Source: an uncultured Oscillospiraceae bacterium
GTDB taxonomy: Bacteria > Bacillota_A > Clostridia > Oscillospirales > Oscillospiraceae
Reading direction: 5' to 3'
Assembly (NCBI GenBank): GCA_944385265.1
Contig: CALWWO010000104.1
Location: 1 to 12,710 of the forward strand
DNA: 12,710 bases
Under the pieces are notes generated by a model. That model made no database searches, was not told the origin of the DNA, and saw only the letters and a list, made by a program, of their open reading frames with translations. A program made the position numbers and the translations under genes. This document shows, piece after piece, positions 5,797 to 12,255 of this stretch (positions are counted from its first letter, which is position 1; every line of letters starts with the position of its first letter).

Positions 5797-6775
5797 TCGC
5801 AGTTCCTTTCTTTAAAGAAAGATCGTAAAAGCATATGTTTAGATCGACGTCGCCGTTGATTCCGGAGACTGTTCCCGTATTGGAATATTGCCAAATGTGT
5901 AAACCATACTCCAAATCAGGAATAGCGGAATCATACTGCGCCATCCAGAAAATATAATCTGACAGCTCGTCCGCGTTCAGATCAGACGACGAGTCGGTAG
6001 GATTAAAATAGAACGCGGGCGTGTATCCGGCTTCTTGTATTTCCTCGCAAAATACGGCGCAGAACGCGGTAGCGTCATCTCCGGAGATATCCTTTGTCCG
6101 CGAGCTGTCGGCGGTCGAGCGCTCCCAATCTATTGCAAGCGGATAGGTGATATCAAAATCCTCCGCGATATCAATGAGAAAGGAGGCTTCTTCGCGCGCC
6201 TCCTCGTCTGTTATCGCCTGCGAGTGGAAATAAAGCCCGACTTCGATCCCCGCATCGAGCGCCGCCGCTATATTATCCCTGCACATCGTGTCTTCAACGA
6301 GATTCGGCGTCTCGTATCCGCGCAGCCCTGCGCGGATCATGGCAAAGCCGACGCCGTTTTCCGCTACCTGCTCCCAGTCTATTTCGCCTTGAAAGTTTGA
6401 AACGTCTATACCGTATGCGACGCTGTCAGAGTCATAATATATACGCCCGTTTTCGCTTGAAAACCTGCTTTCATTAAGCCGGGCAGCGGCGGGGACGGAC
6501 ATGGCTGGCTCGGCATCATCAGCCGTATCTGAGCTTGCCGGAGAGGAATCTGAAGAATCGCCGCTGTCAACGGTATCGGTTGCGGAAGTATTGTCAGAAT
6601 TGTCAGCCTCCTCGCTTTCGGATATGGATGCGTCGATACTGCTCAGCACGCTTGATATTTCTTCGGAATCGGCTGGGCTGAAAATCGCAATATAAATGCC
6701 GTATAGCACCAATCCGATGATGGCGATAAGAAACAGCAGGGAAAGGGGGCTTAATGAAAAGTACCTGTTTGACAT
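5789..6775 (-). CDS. Membrane-anchored GH25 family lysozyme
   Basis: The 328-residue protein cleaves peptidoglycan (1,4-beta-N-acetylmuramidase) outside the cell, by family membership. The N-terminal hydrophobic helix (about 11-32) has no clear cleavage site and probably acts as a membrane anchor. Residues 34-100 are an acidic Ser/Asp/Glu-rich linker. The GH25 domain is at about 120-320. It shows YGIDVSNFQGEIDWEQV (121-137) with Asp124, FAMIRAGLRGY (144-154), the catalytic DxE motif in YPLAIDWERS (Asp216, Glu218) and WQYSNTGTVSGINGDVDLN (295-313). All key acidic residues are present, so an active enzyme is expected. A GGAGA site stands just upstream of the ATG. It is the first gene of a two-gene unit with the COG2509 oxidoreductase, read from the promoter at 6889-6917. 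A role in wall remodelling by the producing cell is more likely than phage lysis, since no phage genes are nearby. Confidence 0.93.
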   Translation of the reverse strand: MSNRYFSLSPLSLLFLIAIIGLVLYGIYIAIFSPADSEEISSVLSSIDASISESEEADNSDNTSATDTVDSGDSSDSSPASSDTADDAEPAMSVPAAARLNESRFSSENGRIYYDSDSVAYGIDVSNFQGEIDWEQVAENGVGFAMIRAGLRGYETPNLVEDTMCRDNIAAALDAGIEVGLYFHSQAITDEEAREEASFLIDIAEDFDITYPLAIDWERSTADSSRTKDISGDDATAFCAVFCEEIQEAGYTPAFYFNPTDSSSDLNADELSDYIFWMAQYDSAIPDLEYGLHIWQYSNTGTVSGINGDVDLNICFYDLSLKKGTAND

Positions 6776-6888
6776 AGAATCTCCATTCTGCCGCCGGTGT
6801 TAAAAATTGCACTTAGTGAAAAGCCTTTGGCGGCGACGCAAAGTTTTGCTCAAGTTTTCCGTCGTAAAAATAAAAAACGAACATACAT

Positions 6889-6917
6889 ATTATAAGATAA
6901 ATTTTTTGATTTGTCTA
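6889..6917 (-). promoter_or_regulatory. Sigma-A promoter of the GH25-oxidoreductase operon
   Basis: On the minus strand, TAGACA (6917-6912) and TATAAT (6894-6889) are separated by 17 bp, matching 11 of 12 consensus bases. The predicted start near 6882 gives a leader of about 105 nt before the GH25 ATG at 6775. No clear riboswitch or attenuator fold was seen in that leader. Confidence 0.78.
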
Positions 6918-6922
6918 CGAAT

Positions 6923-6959
6923 AAAAGCTCCGCGCCGGCAGAAGACGCAGAGCTTTTTT
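6923..6959 (-). terminator. Terminator of the PRK06851-type ATPase gene
   Basis: Arms 6923-6934 (AAAAGCTCCGCG) and 6946-6957 (CGCAGAGCTTTT) pair fully in the minus-strand RNA, with one G-U pair, around an 11-nt loop. The minus-strand flank is TTTTATT. It lies 85 nt beyond the ATPase stop codon and just upstream of the GH25 promoter, so it insulates the two units. A second, weaker stem (GATAGC/GCTATC, 7023-7043) overlaps the ATPase stop codon. The plus-strand side also ends in a T run, but no plus-strand gene reads into it. Confidence 0.8.
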
Positions 6960-7041
6960 ATCGATGGGCAAAAAACGTGATGTTTTTATAGAAGCGGACG
7001 GGAGGCGCAAAGCTTTTGAATAGATAGCGAACGATAAGCTA

Positions 7042-8121
7042 TCAGCTATCCCGCAGCTTTCGCGTATATTTTTCCGCAAGTTTCATAACGCCGTCAAAAT
7101 CCACAAACGGGTTGTAAATACTCTCCAGCTCGTCGTGCAGAGCTCCGGCTTCGGAGAGATTATCAAGCGCTTCGTCGATCAGTGCGTTGTATATCTTGCG
7201 ATATCTCCGTATCTTGGGTCTCAAGGTTTTAAGCAGCGCCTTATCGGGTATGGCGTCCAGCTTGATGCTGCGCACGGCGTCATATGGGTAAGGCGCATTT
7301 GCCGTCTGGCTTACGAACGCCAGCGAGAGCTGCGGAATGATAATATGCTCCGTGATATCGGGCGTAAGCGGCGATGGGCAGGCGATCACATCGTACCCGC
7401 AGTTCAATGCGTGGCTTTTTAAAACCTCCAGCATATACGGCGCCAGACCGAAATTATTGTCGAGAACATATACGCGGTCTGCCAGAGCGTTTATGGTATC
7501 AAAACGATGGAGCAAACCGTCGCAGGATATGGCGCTGATAAAACGCTGCGTTAATTTTCCGACGTGATGTGCAGTTTTTTTAAATTCGCGACCGGCGATA
7601 CCGGCGGCGCGTTTTGAAATAATATGCCTGACCCTTTCCGTCAAAAGAGCCGGTGTGAATTTGTTTGCGATAGAGGCGGCGGCAGAAAGGCACGCGTAAG
7701 CCTTCGTATAAAAGGATTTGTATGCCGTGGTCGTGGCGCGTATCTGCGCCAGGTGATCTTTGAGAAGATCGTAGTCGTAGAATTTGCCAATGTTGATATA
7801 AGCCCCGGCGGCGCCGGTGAAATCAGGCTCAATGACATGCGGCGCCGTGCCGTCTACAAAAGCTGTTTTAAGCTGCGGGAAATATACGCCGTCAAGTGAT
7901 TTTGGATCTCCCGAACAATGTATGTATTCAGCTTTTATACCGTCTGCGCCGAGATTTGCCGCTATTGTCTTCATAAAAGTGGATTTGCCGCATCCGGGAC
8001 CGCCTTTTATTACATATAGAAAGTCGCCCTCTGTTAAGTTTACGAATTGATCATAAAGCGAAGCAAACCCCTTCGCGGTGTTAGCGCCTAGGAAAAAATG
8101 AGTATCGGAATATGGATTCAT
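7042..8121 (-). CDS. P-loop ATPase, PRK06851-like family
   Basis: The 359-residue cytosolic protein has an N-terminal P-loop, FLYVIKGGPGCGKSTFMKTI (34-53), with the Walker A lysine at 46. It is followed by the characteristic stretch EYIHCSGDPKSLDGVYFPQL (65-84) and TAPHVIEPDFTGAAGAYIN (92-110). The second half repeats the fold weakly: VYVLDNNFGLAPYMLEVL (217-234) stands where a second P-loop might be, without GxGKS. CGYDVIACPSPLTPDITEHI (241-260) and IIPQLSLAFVS echo the first-half motif. This matches the uncharacterised PRK06851 family of Firmicutes, normally about 360 residues. The start is ATG 8121, with GAAAGGTG 8 nt upstream; 8235 and 8139 lack a binding site. The gene forms its own unit with promoter, phased upstream boxes and terminator. 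The function is unknown; ATP or GTP binding is expected. Confidence 0.87.
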   Translation of the reverse strand: MNPYSDTHFFLGANTAKGFASLYDQFVNLTEGDFLYVIKGGPGCGKSTFMKTIAANLGADGIKAEYIHCSGDPKSLDGVYFPQLKTAFVDGTAPHVIEPDFTGAAGAYINIGKFYDYDLLKDHLAQIRATTTAYKSFYTKAYACLSAAASIANKFTPALLTERVRHIISKRAAGIAGREFKKTAHHVGKLTQRFISAISCDGLLHRFDTINALADRVYVLDNNFGLAPYMLEVLKSHALNCGYDVIACPSPLTPDITEHIIIPQLSLAFVSQTANAPYPYDAVRSIKLDAIPDKALLKTLRPKIRRYRKIYNALIDEALDNLSEAGALHDELESIYNPFVDFDGVMKLAEKYTRKLRDS

Positions 8122-8158
8122 ATTGATTGCACCTTTCATAAAACAATTTACAATCATT

Positions 8159-8186
8159 ATTATGAAAGGCGGAAAGAAATTGCTAA
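8159..8186 (-). promoter_or_regulatory. Predicted promoter of the P-loop ATPase gene
   Basis: On the minus strand, TTAGCA (8186-8181), a 16-bp spacer and CATAAT (8164-8159) form a moderate sigma-A-like promoter. The start would be near 8152, giving a leader of about 30 nt. The -35 hexamer directly abuts the nearest TTTTGCA-like box (8187-8193), as expected for an activator-dependent promoter. Confidence 0.5.
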
Positions 8187-8280
8187 TGCGAAAGCAGCGC
8201 CTCCCGCGTGCAAAAATGCAGGAGTATATATGCAAAAACGATGGCTGACGCGTGCAAAATACGGGTGACCGTATGCAAAA
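8187..8280 (-). repeat. Array of five phased TTTTGCA boxes upstream of the ATPase promoter
   Basis: On the minus strand, TTTTGCA occurs at 8280-8274, 8259-8253, 8237-8231 and 8215-8209, with a variant TTTCGCA at 8193-8187. The steps are 21, 22, 22 and 22 bp, about two helical turns, so all boxes face one side of the DNA. Bases between boxes are mostly different, although CGCG or TAYR often follows the box. The last box touches the -35 element. This looks like a multi-site binding array for a transcription factor rather than a coding repeat, since 22 is not a multiple of 3. Confidence 0.7.
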
Positions 8281-8297
8281 GCAGAGAAAATAAAAAG

Positions 8298-8336
8298 ATA
8301 TCTGCCTGACGCAGCTTCCGCCGGGCAGATATTTTT
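8298..8336 (-). terminator. Terminator of the nudC gene and probably of the opp/dpp operon
   Basis: The arms ATATCTGCC (8298-8306) and GGCAGATAT (8324-8332) form a 9-bp stem around a GC-rich 17-nt loop. On the minus strand the stem is followed by CTTTTTATTTTC, a good T-tract. It lies 11 nt beyond the nudC stop codon. The plus-strand side ends in TTTT, but no plus-strand gene precedes it. Confidence 0.88.
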
Positions 8337-8347
8337 ACTGCCATATT

Positions 8348-9187
8348 TTATTTTCCGATAAGCTCTTCAAAATCGCCTTGCTTAAAATGCCAGATCATAT
8401 CGTTTGTAAGACTGAAATCCTCGAACATGCATTCAAGCTCGTCACGCGGGACCCACTGCGCGTCGGCAAGCTCCTCTTCCTGTATCGTTATGGTCGGATC
8501 GCCGTCAAGCTCCGCATAAAATCCGGCGAGCAGAGTGTCGGTAAGTCCCCATGGCTGCGAGCGGTAATACCGTATGTTCTTGATATGCACGCCGGTCTCC
8601 TCAAAAGCTTCGCGCGCCGCGGCTTCCTCAAGCGTCTCGCCCACTTCGGCAAAGCCGGCTATCAGAGAGGAAAGCCTCGCGTTTTTGCGCCTGCTCTTTG
8701 TCATAAGGAGCCTGTCGCCGTCGTATACGGCGAGTATTATGGCAGGGGATATCCGCGGATAAACTGTATTGCCGCACTTGGGGCAATACACCATACGTTC
8801 TTTCCCGTCATGCTCCATCAGATTTCCGCACATGCCGCAATAGCGGTTTGCGCGATACCATTTAATGATGTGGAATGCCGTTATACCGGCAAAGCTCACA
8901 TCCTTTCCCATTTTTTTAGTGCGGAAAAAATCGCTCCCGACCCATGAAAATGCCGTTCCGACGGGATAATTTGTGCCGGTATATAAAAAGTAATGCTCAT
9001 TATCGATGGAAAACAGATATCTGACCGGCGCATTTTTTTCGTAATCGCCGTATTTTGGAAAAGCAGGCGCATTTCCGGTATCTTTTATGAGGAACTCCTT
9101 GCCGTTGAACGCAAGCGTATAGTCGCAGGCGTCCGGCGCAATATTTTTATACTCCACATAATATGGCTTCGCTATATTGTTGAACAT
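8348..9187 (-). CDS. nudC: NudC-like Nudix hydrolase (NAD+ diphosphatase family)
   Basis: The 279-residue cytosolic enzyme belongs to the NudC family, which hydrolyses NAD(H) to NMN(H) and AMP and can remove NAD caps from RNA. The order is an N-terminal NudC-like domain (1-110), a zinc ribbon with Cys117, Cys120, Cys135 and Cys138, then YPRISPAIILAV (143-154), and the Nudix box at 178-200 that fits Gx5Ex7REUxEExGU completely. After the box the substrate motif reads SQPWGLTDT (210-218) rather than the classical SQPWPFPxS: SQPW is kept, the second half is changed. Specificity could therefore differ, or this may be a common clostridial form. AGAGGC lies about 10 nt before the ATG. The gene starts 44 nt after the oppF-like gene with no terminator between, so it may be the last gene of that operon. 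Confidence 0.92.
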   Translation of the reverse strand: MFNNIAKPYYVEYKNIAPDACDYTLAFNGKEFLIKDTGNAPAFPKYGDYEKNAPVRYLFSIDNEHYFLYTGTNYPVGTAFSWVGSDFFRTKKMGKDVSFAGITAFHIIKWYRANRYCGMCGNLMEHDGKERMVYCPKCGNTVYPRISPAIILAVYDGDRLLMTKSRRKNARLSSLIAGFAEVGETLEEAAAREAFEETGVHIKNIRYYRSQPWGLTDTLLAGFYAELDGDPTITIQEEELADAQWVPRDELECMFEDFSLTNDMIWHFKQGDFEELIGK

Positions 9188-9231
9188 ATATCATTCGCCT
9201 CTGAAATTGAAATAGTGAAAGCGCGTGCCTC

Positions 9232-10188
9232 TTAAGCGAGATGGCAGGCGCAGAAATGCCCAGGAGAAATCTCCCTCATCTCCGGACGGCTGAGAGCACA
9301 TTCGGGACAGGCGCTTTTGCAGGAGCTGTAATAGCCGCAGCCTGATTTAGATTGCTCGGAGCGCACAGCGTCTGAAAATTCGCTGCTCCGGCGCTGCCTG
9401 CTCAAGACGGGATCCGGGATTGGGATCGCCTCTAAAAGCGCCCGCGTATAAGGGTGAGCGGGGCGTAAGCAGACCTCTTCACATGAGCCGAGTTCGACTA
9501 AGCTGCCGAGATACATAACGCCGATCCTGTTCGATATGTGCATGACAACGGATAGATCGTGCGATATAAACAGGTATGTAAGTCCGCGCTTTTCCTGAAG
9601 CTCCTCTAAAAGATTGATTATCTGGGACTGATACGACACGTCAAGCGCGGAGACAGGCTCGTCGCATACGATGAATTCCGGGTCTACGGCGAGTGCGCGC
9701 GCGATACCGATGCGCTGCTGCTGACCGCCTGAAAATTCGCGCGGGTAACGGTACGCGTCAAACGGCGTAAGCCCGACGTCATTCAGAAGTGATAGCACCT
9801 TGTCGTTTATTTCGGATTTTTTTATGCTTTTTGCGTTTGCCTTCAACCCCTCTGCTATAATGCTGCTTACGCGCATCCTTGGATCGAGCGAGCCGGAGGG
9901 ATTTTGAAATATTATCTGCATTTTACTGCGGTACGGGCGCATATTTCCGCGCGTGATATCGACGCCGTCGTATATGATTTTACCGCTGTCAGGCTCAATA
10001 AGCCGCAGGATAGTACGCCCTAAAGTCGTCTTACCGCTTCCTGATTCGCCGACAAGACCGAGCGTTTCGCCGCGGTTTATCGTAAGAGTGGCGTTATCGA
10101 CAGCCCGTACGAGCGTTTTGTTTCCAAACGCGTCTTTTGCAGGGAAGGCTTTTTTCAGATTTTCGATACGAATGAGCGCATTATCCAT
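9232..10188 (-). CDS. oppF: Peptide-type ABC transporter ATP-binding protein (OppF/DppF)
   Basis: The 318-residue ATPase energises an oligopeptide/dipeptide-type importer at the inner membrane face. All nucleotide-binding motifs are intact: Walker A GESGSGKT (47-54), Q-loop Gln95 in IIFQNP, signature FSGGQQQR (152-159), Walker B FIVCDEP with Asp176 and Glu177, and H-loop His210. The C-terminal peptide-transporter domain contains HPYTRALLEAIP (245-256) and a Cys cluster (284, 290, 294, 297, 313, 315), richer than usual. The ATG directly follows the stop codon of the oppD-like gene, and a near-perfect GGAGGTGG lies inside the end of that gene, so translation is coupled. Substrates may be oligopeptides, dipeptides or nickel chelates; the ATPase alone cannot tell, so the opp name is by family only. 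Confidence 0.93.
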   Translation of the reverse strand: MDNALIRIENLKKAFPAKDAFGNKTLVRAVDNATLTINRGETLGLVGESGSGKTTLGRTILRLIEPDSGKIIYDGVDITRGNMRPYRSKMQIIFQNPSGSLDPRMRVSSIIAEGLKANAKSIKKSEINDKVLSLLNDVGLTPFDAYRYPREFSGGQQQRIGIARALAVDPEFIVCDEPVSALDVSYQSQIINLLEELQEKRGLTYLFISHDLSVVMHISNRIGVMYLGSLVELGSCEEVCLRPAHPYTRALLEAIPIPDPVLSRQRRSSEFSDAVRSEQSKSGCGYYSSCKSACPECALSRPEMREISPGHFCACHLA

Positions 10189-11178
10189 TTAAACCACCTC
10201 CGCACAGGTATTCTCAAGCAGCCAGCAGCTTGCCGTGTGACCGGCAGCCACTTCCGTTTCCGGAGGTCGGGATGTGCGGCATATCTCCATGCAATGGGCG
10301 CACCGCGGATGAAAGACGCATCCGGACGGAGGATCAAACGGGTCGATCGGCGCGCCGTAAATAGGCGTGAGCTTTTCTTTAGCTGTCGGGTCGGCTTTCG
10401 GTATAGCGTGTATCAGACCACGCGTATATGGATGGGCTGAGGCGTAGAAAACGTCGTCCACGGTGCCCTGCTCCATTATAAGCCCGCCGTACATAACGGA
10501 AACCCTGTCGCATATATCGGCGACAAGCCCGAAATTATGCGTTATAAATATGATAGACATGCCGCTTTCGTCTTTAAACCTCCGCAAAAGGCGAATTATT
10601 TGATCCTGTATCGTAACATCGAGAGCGGTGGTGGCTTCGTCGGCTATGAGAAGCCGCGGCTTGCACAAAAGCGCGATGGCTATCATAACGCGCTGCTGCA
10701 TACCGCCTGACAGCTCGTGCGGATATCGCTTCATCATCCCTTCGGGATTGTGTATGCCGACGGAGCGCAGCATTTCAACAGAGGTCTTGACTGCATCCGC
10801 CTTGCTTATTTCCATGTGAGCGTGAAGCGTTTCGGTAAGCTGGCTGCCGATCGTAAAAACAGGGTCAAGGCACTGCATAGGGTCCTGAAAAATCATTCCG
10901 ATTTCATTTCCCCGGAAATTTTCAAGCTCGCGCCGCGAAAAAGCGCGGACGTCCCTGCCGTCGAAGAATATCTCACCGCCGCTTATATATCCCGGCGGCT
11001 TTAAAAGCTGCATAACAGCGTATGCGGCGGCGCTCTTTCCGCTGCCGGATTCGCCGACTATTCCCATGACCTCGCCGGGGAAAACATCGTAGCTTATGCC
11101 GTTTACAGCATGCACCACGCCGCGCTTGCCGGGAAATTCTACGCTTAGATTTTTAACTTCCAGCAGTTTGTCTGACAT
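10189..11178 (-). CDS. oppD: Peptide-type ABC transporter ATP-binding protein (OppD/DppD)
   Basis: The 329-residue ATPase is the partner of the following OppF-like protein. Motifs are intact: Walker A GESGSGKS (42-49), Q-loop Gln98 in IFQDPMQCLDP, signature LSGGMQQR (156-163), Walker B LLIADEA with Asp180 and Glu181, and H-loop His214. The C-terminal domain carries HPYTRGLIHAIP (249-260) and a Cys cluster in GCVFHPRCAHCMEIC (286-300) plus Cys318. That pattern matches the four-Cys segment shown to hold an iron-sulfur cluster in mycobacterial OppD. ATG 11178 is chosen because GGAAGGA lies 9 nt upstream (11188-11194) and the protein then begins like its family. The frame is open for 42 further codons upstream, but these add no family sequence. 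The gene lies 177 nt after the oppC-like gene and directly before the oppF-like gene. Confidence 0.93.
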   Translation of the reverse strand: MSDKLLEVKNLSVEFPGKRGVVHAVNGISYDVFPGEVMGIVGESGSGKSAAAYAVMQLLKPPGYISGGEIFFDGRDVRAFSRRELENFRGNEIGMIFQDPMQCLDPVFTIGSQLTETLHAHMEISKADAVKTSVEMLRSVGIHNPEGMMKRYPHELSGGMQQRVMIAIALLCKPRLLIADEATTALDVTIQDQIIRLLRRFKDESGMSIIFITHNFGLVADICDRVSVMYGGLIMEQGTVDDVFYASAHPYTRGLIHAIPKADPTAKEKLTPIYGAPIDPFDPPSGCVFHPRCAHCMEICRTSRPPETEVAAGHTASCWLLENTCAEVV

Positions 11179-11355
11179 GCAATCAAATCCTTCCGGTTTT
11201 ACATATCCTTTGCGCGCAGGCAGAGCGCGGCAAAAGCTGTTATATACAAATCTTTCTACCAATGCGGAGCCGCCTGATATAAAGAGACGGCTTGTTGTAT
11301 CCAAGGCTTTAAATATATCTATCGTATTATCAGAGCGAACATATCGCCCAGCTTT
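11179..11355. other. Unusually long spacer inside the opp/dpp operon
   Basis: The 177 bases between the oppC-like stop and the oppD-like start contain no gene that I can support. The frame of the ATPase gene stays open through 11304, where a TTG could start a 42-residue extension without similarity to the family. A weak GC-rich inverted repeat (GCGC/GCGC near 11212-11230) is the only structure seen. No convincing terminator or promoter pair was found, so read-through from the permease genes is likely. Confidence 0.5.
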
Positions 11356-12255
11356 TTATCTTTCGCTAAGACCGGGGTCCAGCGCGTCGCGCAGTCCGTT
11401 GCCAAGCAGATTTAAAGACAGCGCGCACAATGTTACTGCAAAGCAGGGGAACAGGGCGATATGAGGGCGCGAGCGCAGGTAGCCGTATCCGCCGGCGACA
11501 AGCGCGCCCCACTCCGGATACGGCGGGTTGATCCCTATGCCGATGTATCCGATTATCGTGCACATCAAAAGCGCCTCTGCCGCCGCGCTGGAAATATGTA
11601 TCAGCACCGGCGCTGTCACGTTAGGAAGTACATGGCGGAAAATTATTTTGAAATTGCCTGCGCCTAAAGCACGCGAGGCTTCGATAAACTCAGAGCTCAT
11701 AACATCCATGACGGAGGAGCGCAGAGTTCGCACGAACGGCGGGATGAGAGAAATCGCCATGGCGTACATATAATTCCCGACGCCGGGTGTGAGGACAAAT
11801 TCAATGACGATGGCAAGCAGCAGTATCGGTACGGCGGCGACGGCGTCTACTACGCGCATGACGATGATATCGAAGATCCCGCCGAAATAGCCTGCGATGA
11901 GGCCGATGATACCGCCTGCGAGAACGGCGAGCGCGACTGCGACAAACGAGATGCGGAGAGTGACTCTGCCGCCGTAAAGCACCCTTGCAAGCAGATCGCG
12001 CCCGAGTACGTCGGTCCCAAAGGGATGCTCGGCGGAGGGCGCTGCGCGAAGCTCATCAGAATACATGTCGTAATACGTATGCTCTGTTATAAGCGGCGCT
12101 GCTATGCAAGCGAGACATATTAAAGTGAAAAGCACAAGACCGATTACGGCGGCGGGATTTTTAAAAAATCGGCGCAGGCTTTCCCGCCAAAGGCTTGGGC
12201 TTATATGCGCGTCGGAGCCGCCGGTTTTCAGCGCAGATGTTTCAAGCTTCAACAT
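11356..12255 (-). CDS. oppC: Peptide-type ABC transporter permease (OppC/DppC)
   Basis: The 299-residue inner-membrane permease has an N-terminal cytosolic tail (1-33), a first membrane helix (about 36-57), the OppC/DppC signature HPFGTDVLGRDLLARVLYGG (77-96), and five further hydrophobic segments. The EAA loop that contacts the ATPases is at about 192-212, EASRALGAGNFKIIFRHVLPN. IGYIGIGINPPYPEWGALVA near the C-terminus is also typical. The length is normal. The ATG at 12255 overlaps the end of the upstream permease gene by 14 nt and has AGGAGG 4 nt upstream (12260-12265), so the two permeases are translated in a coupled way. It pairs with the OppB-like protein to form the channel. Confidence 0.94.
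   Translation of the reverse strand: MLKLETSALKTGGSDAHISPSLWRESLRRFFKNPAAVIGLVLFTLICLACIAAPLITEHTYYDMYSDELRAAPSAEHPFGTDVLGRDLLARVLYGGRVTLRISFVAVALAVLAGGIIGLIAGYFGGIFDIIVMRVVDAVAAVPILLLAIVIEFVLTPGVGNYMYAMAISLIPPFVRTLRSSVMDVMSSEFIEASRALGAGNFKIIFRHVLPNVTAPVLIHISSAAAEALLMCTIIGYIGIGINPPYPEWGALVAGGYGYLRSRPHIALFPCFAVTLCALSLNLLGNGLRDALDPGLSER

Noticed and set aside
5789..6775. A phage endolysin reading of the GH25 gene
   Set aside because: It has a membrane anchor and acidic linker, no holin or phage structural gene is nearby, and it is in an operon with a metabolic flavoprotein gene.
8122..8235. An N-terminal extension of the P-loop ATPase to a start at 8235 or 8139
   Set aside because: Neither start has a binding site, the extension would cross the predicted promoter and the nearest box, and ATG 8121 has GAAAGGTG at good spacing and gives the family's usual length.
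8187..8280. A CRISPR array or iteron-type origin
   Set aside because: The repeats are only 7 bp with about 15-bp spacers and no cas or replication gene is near; a promoter-linked binding array fits better.
8220..8297. Very short plus-strand frames starting with MQK, one behind an AGGAG
   Set aside because: They encode 12 and 6 residues, lie within the box array, and the 22-bp period is not a coding period. They follow from the repeated ATGCAAAA.
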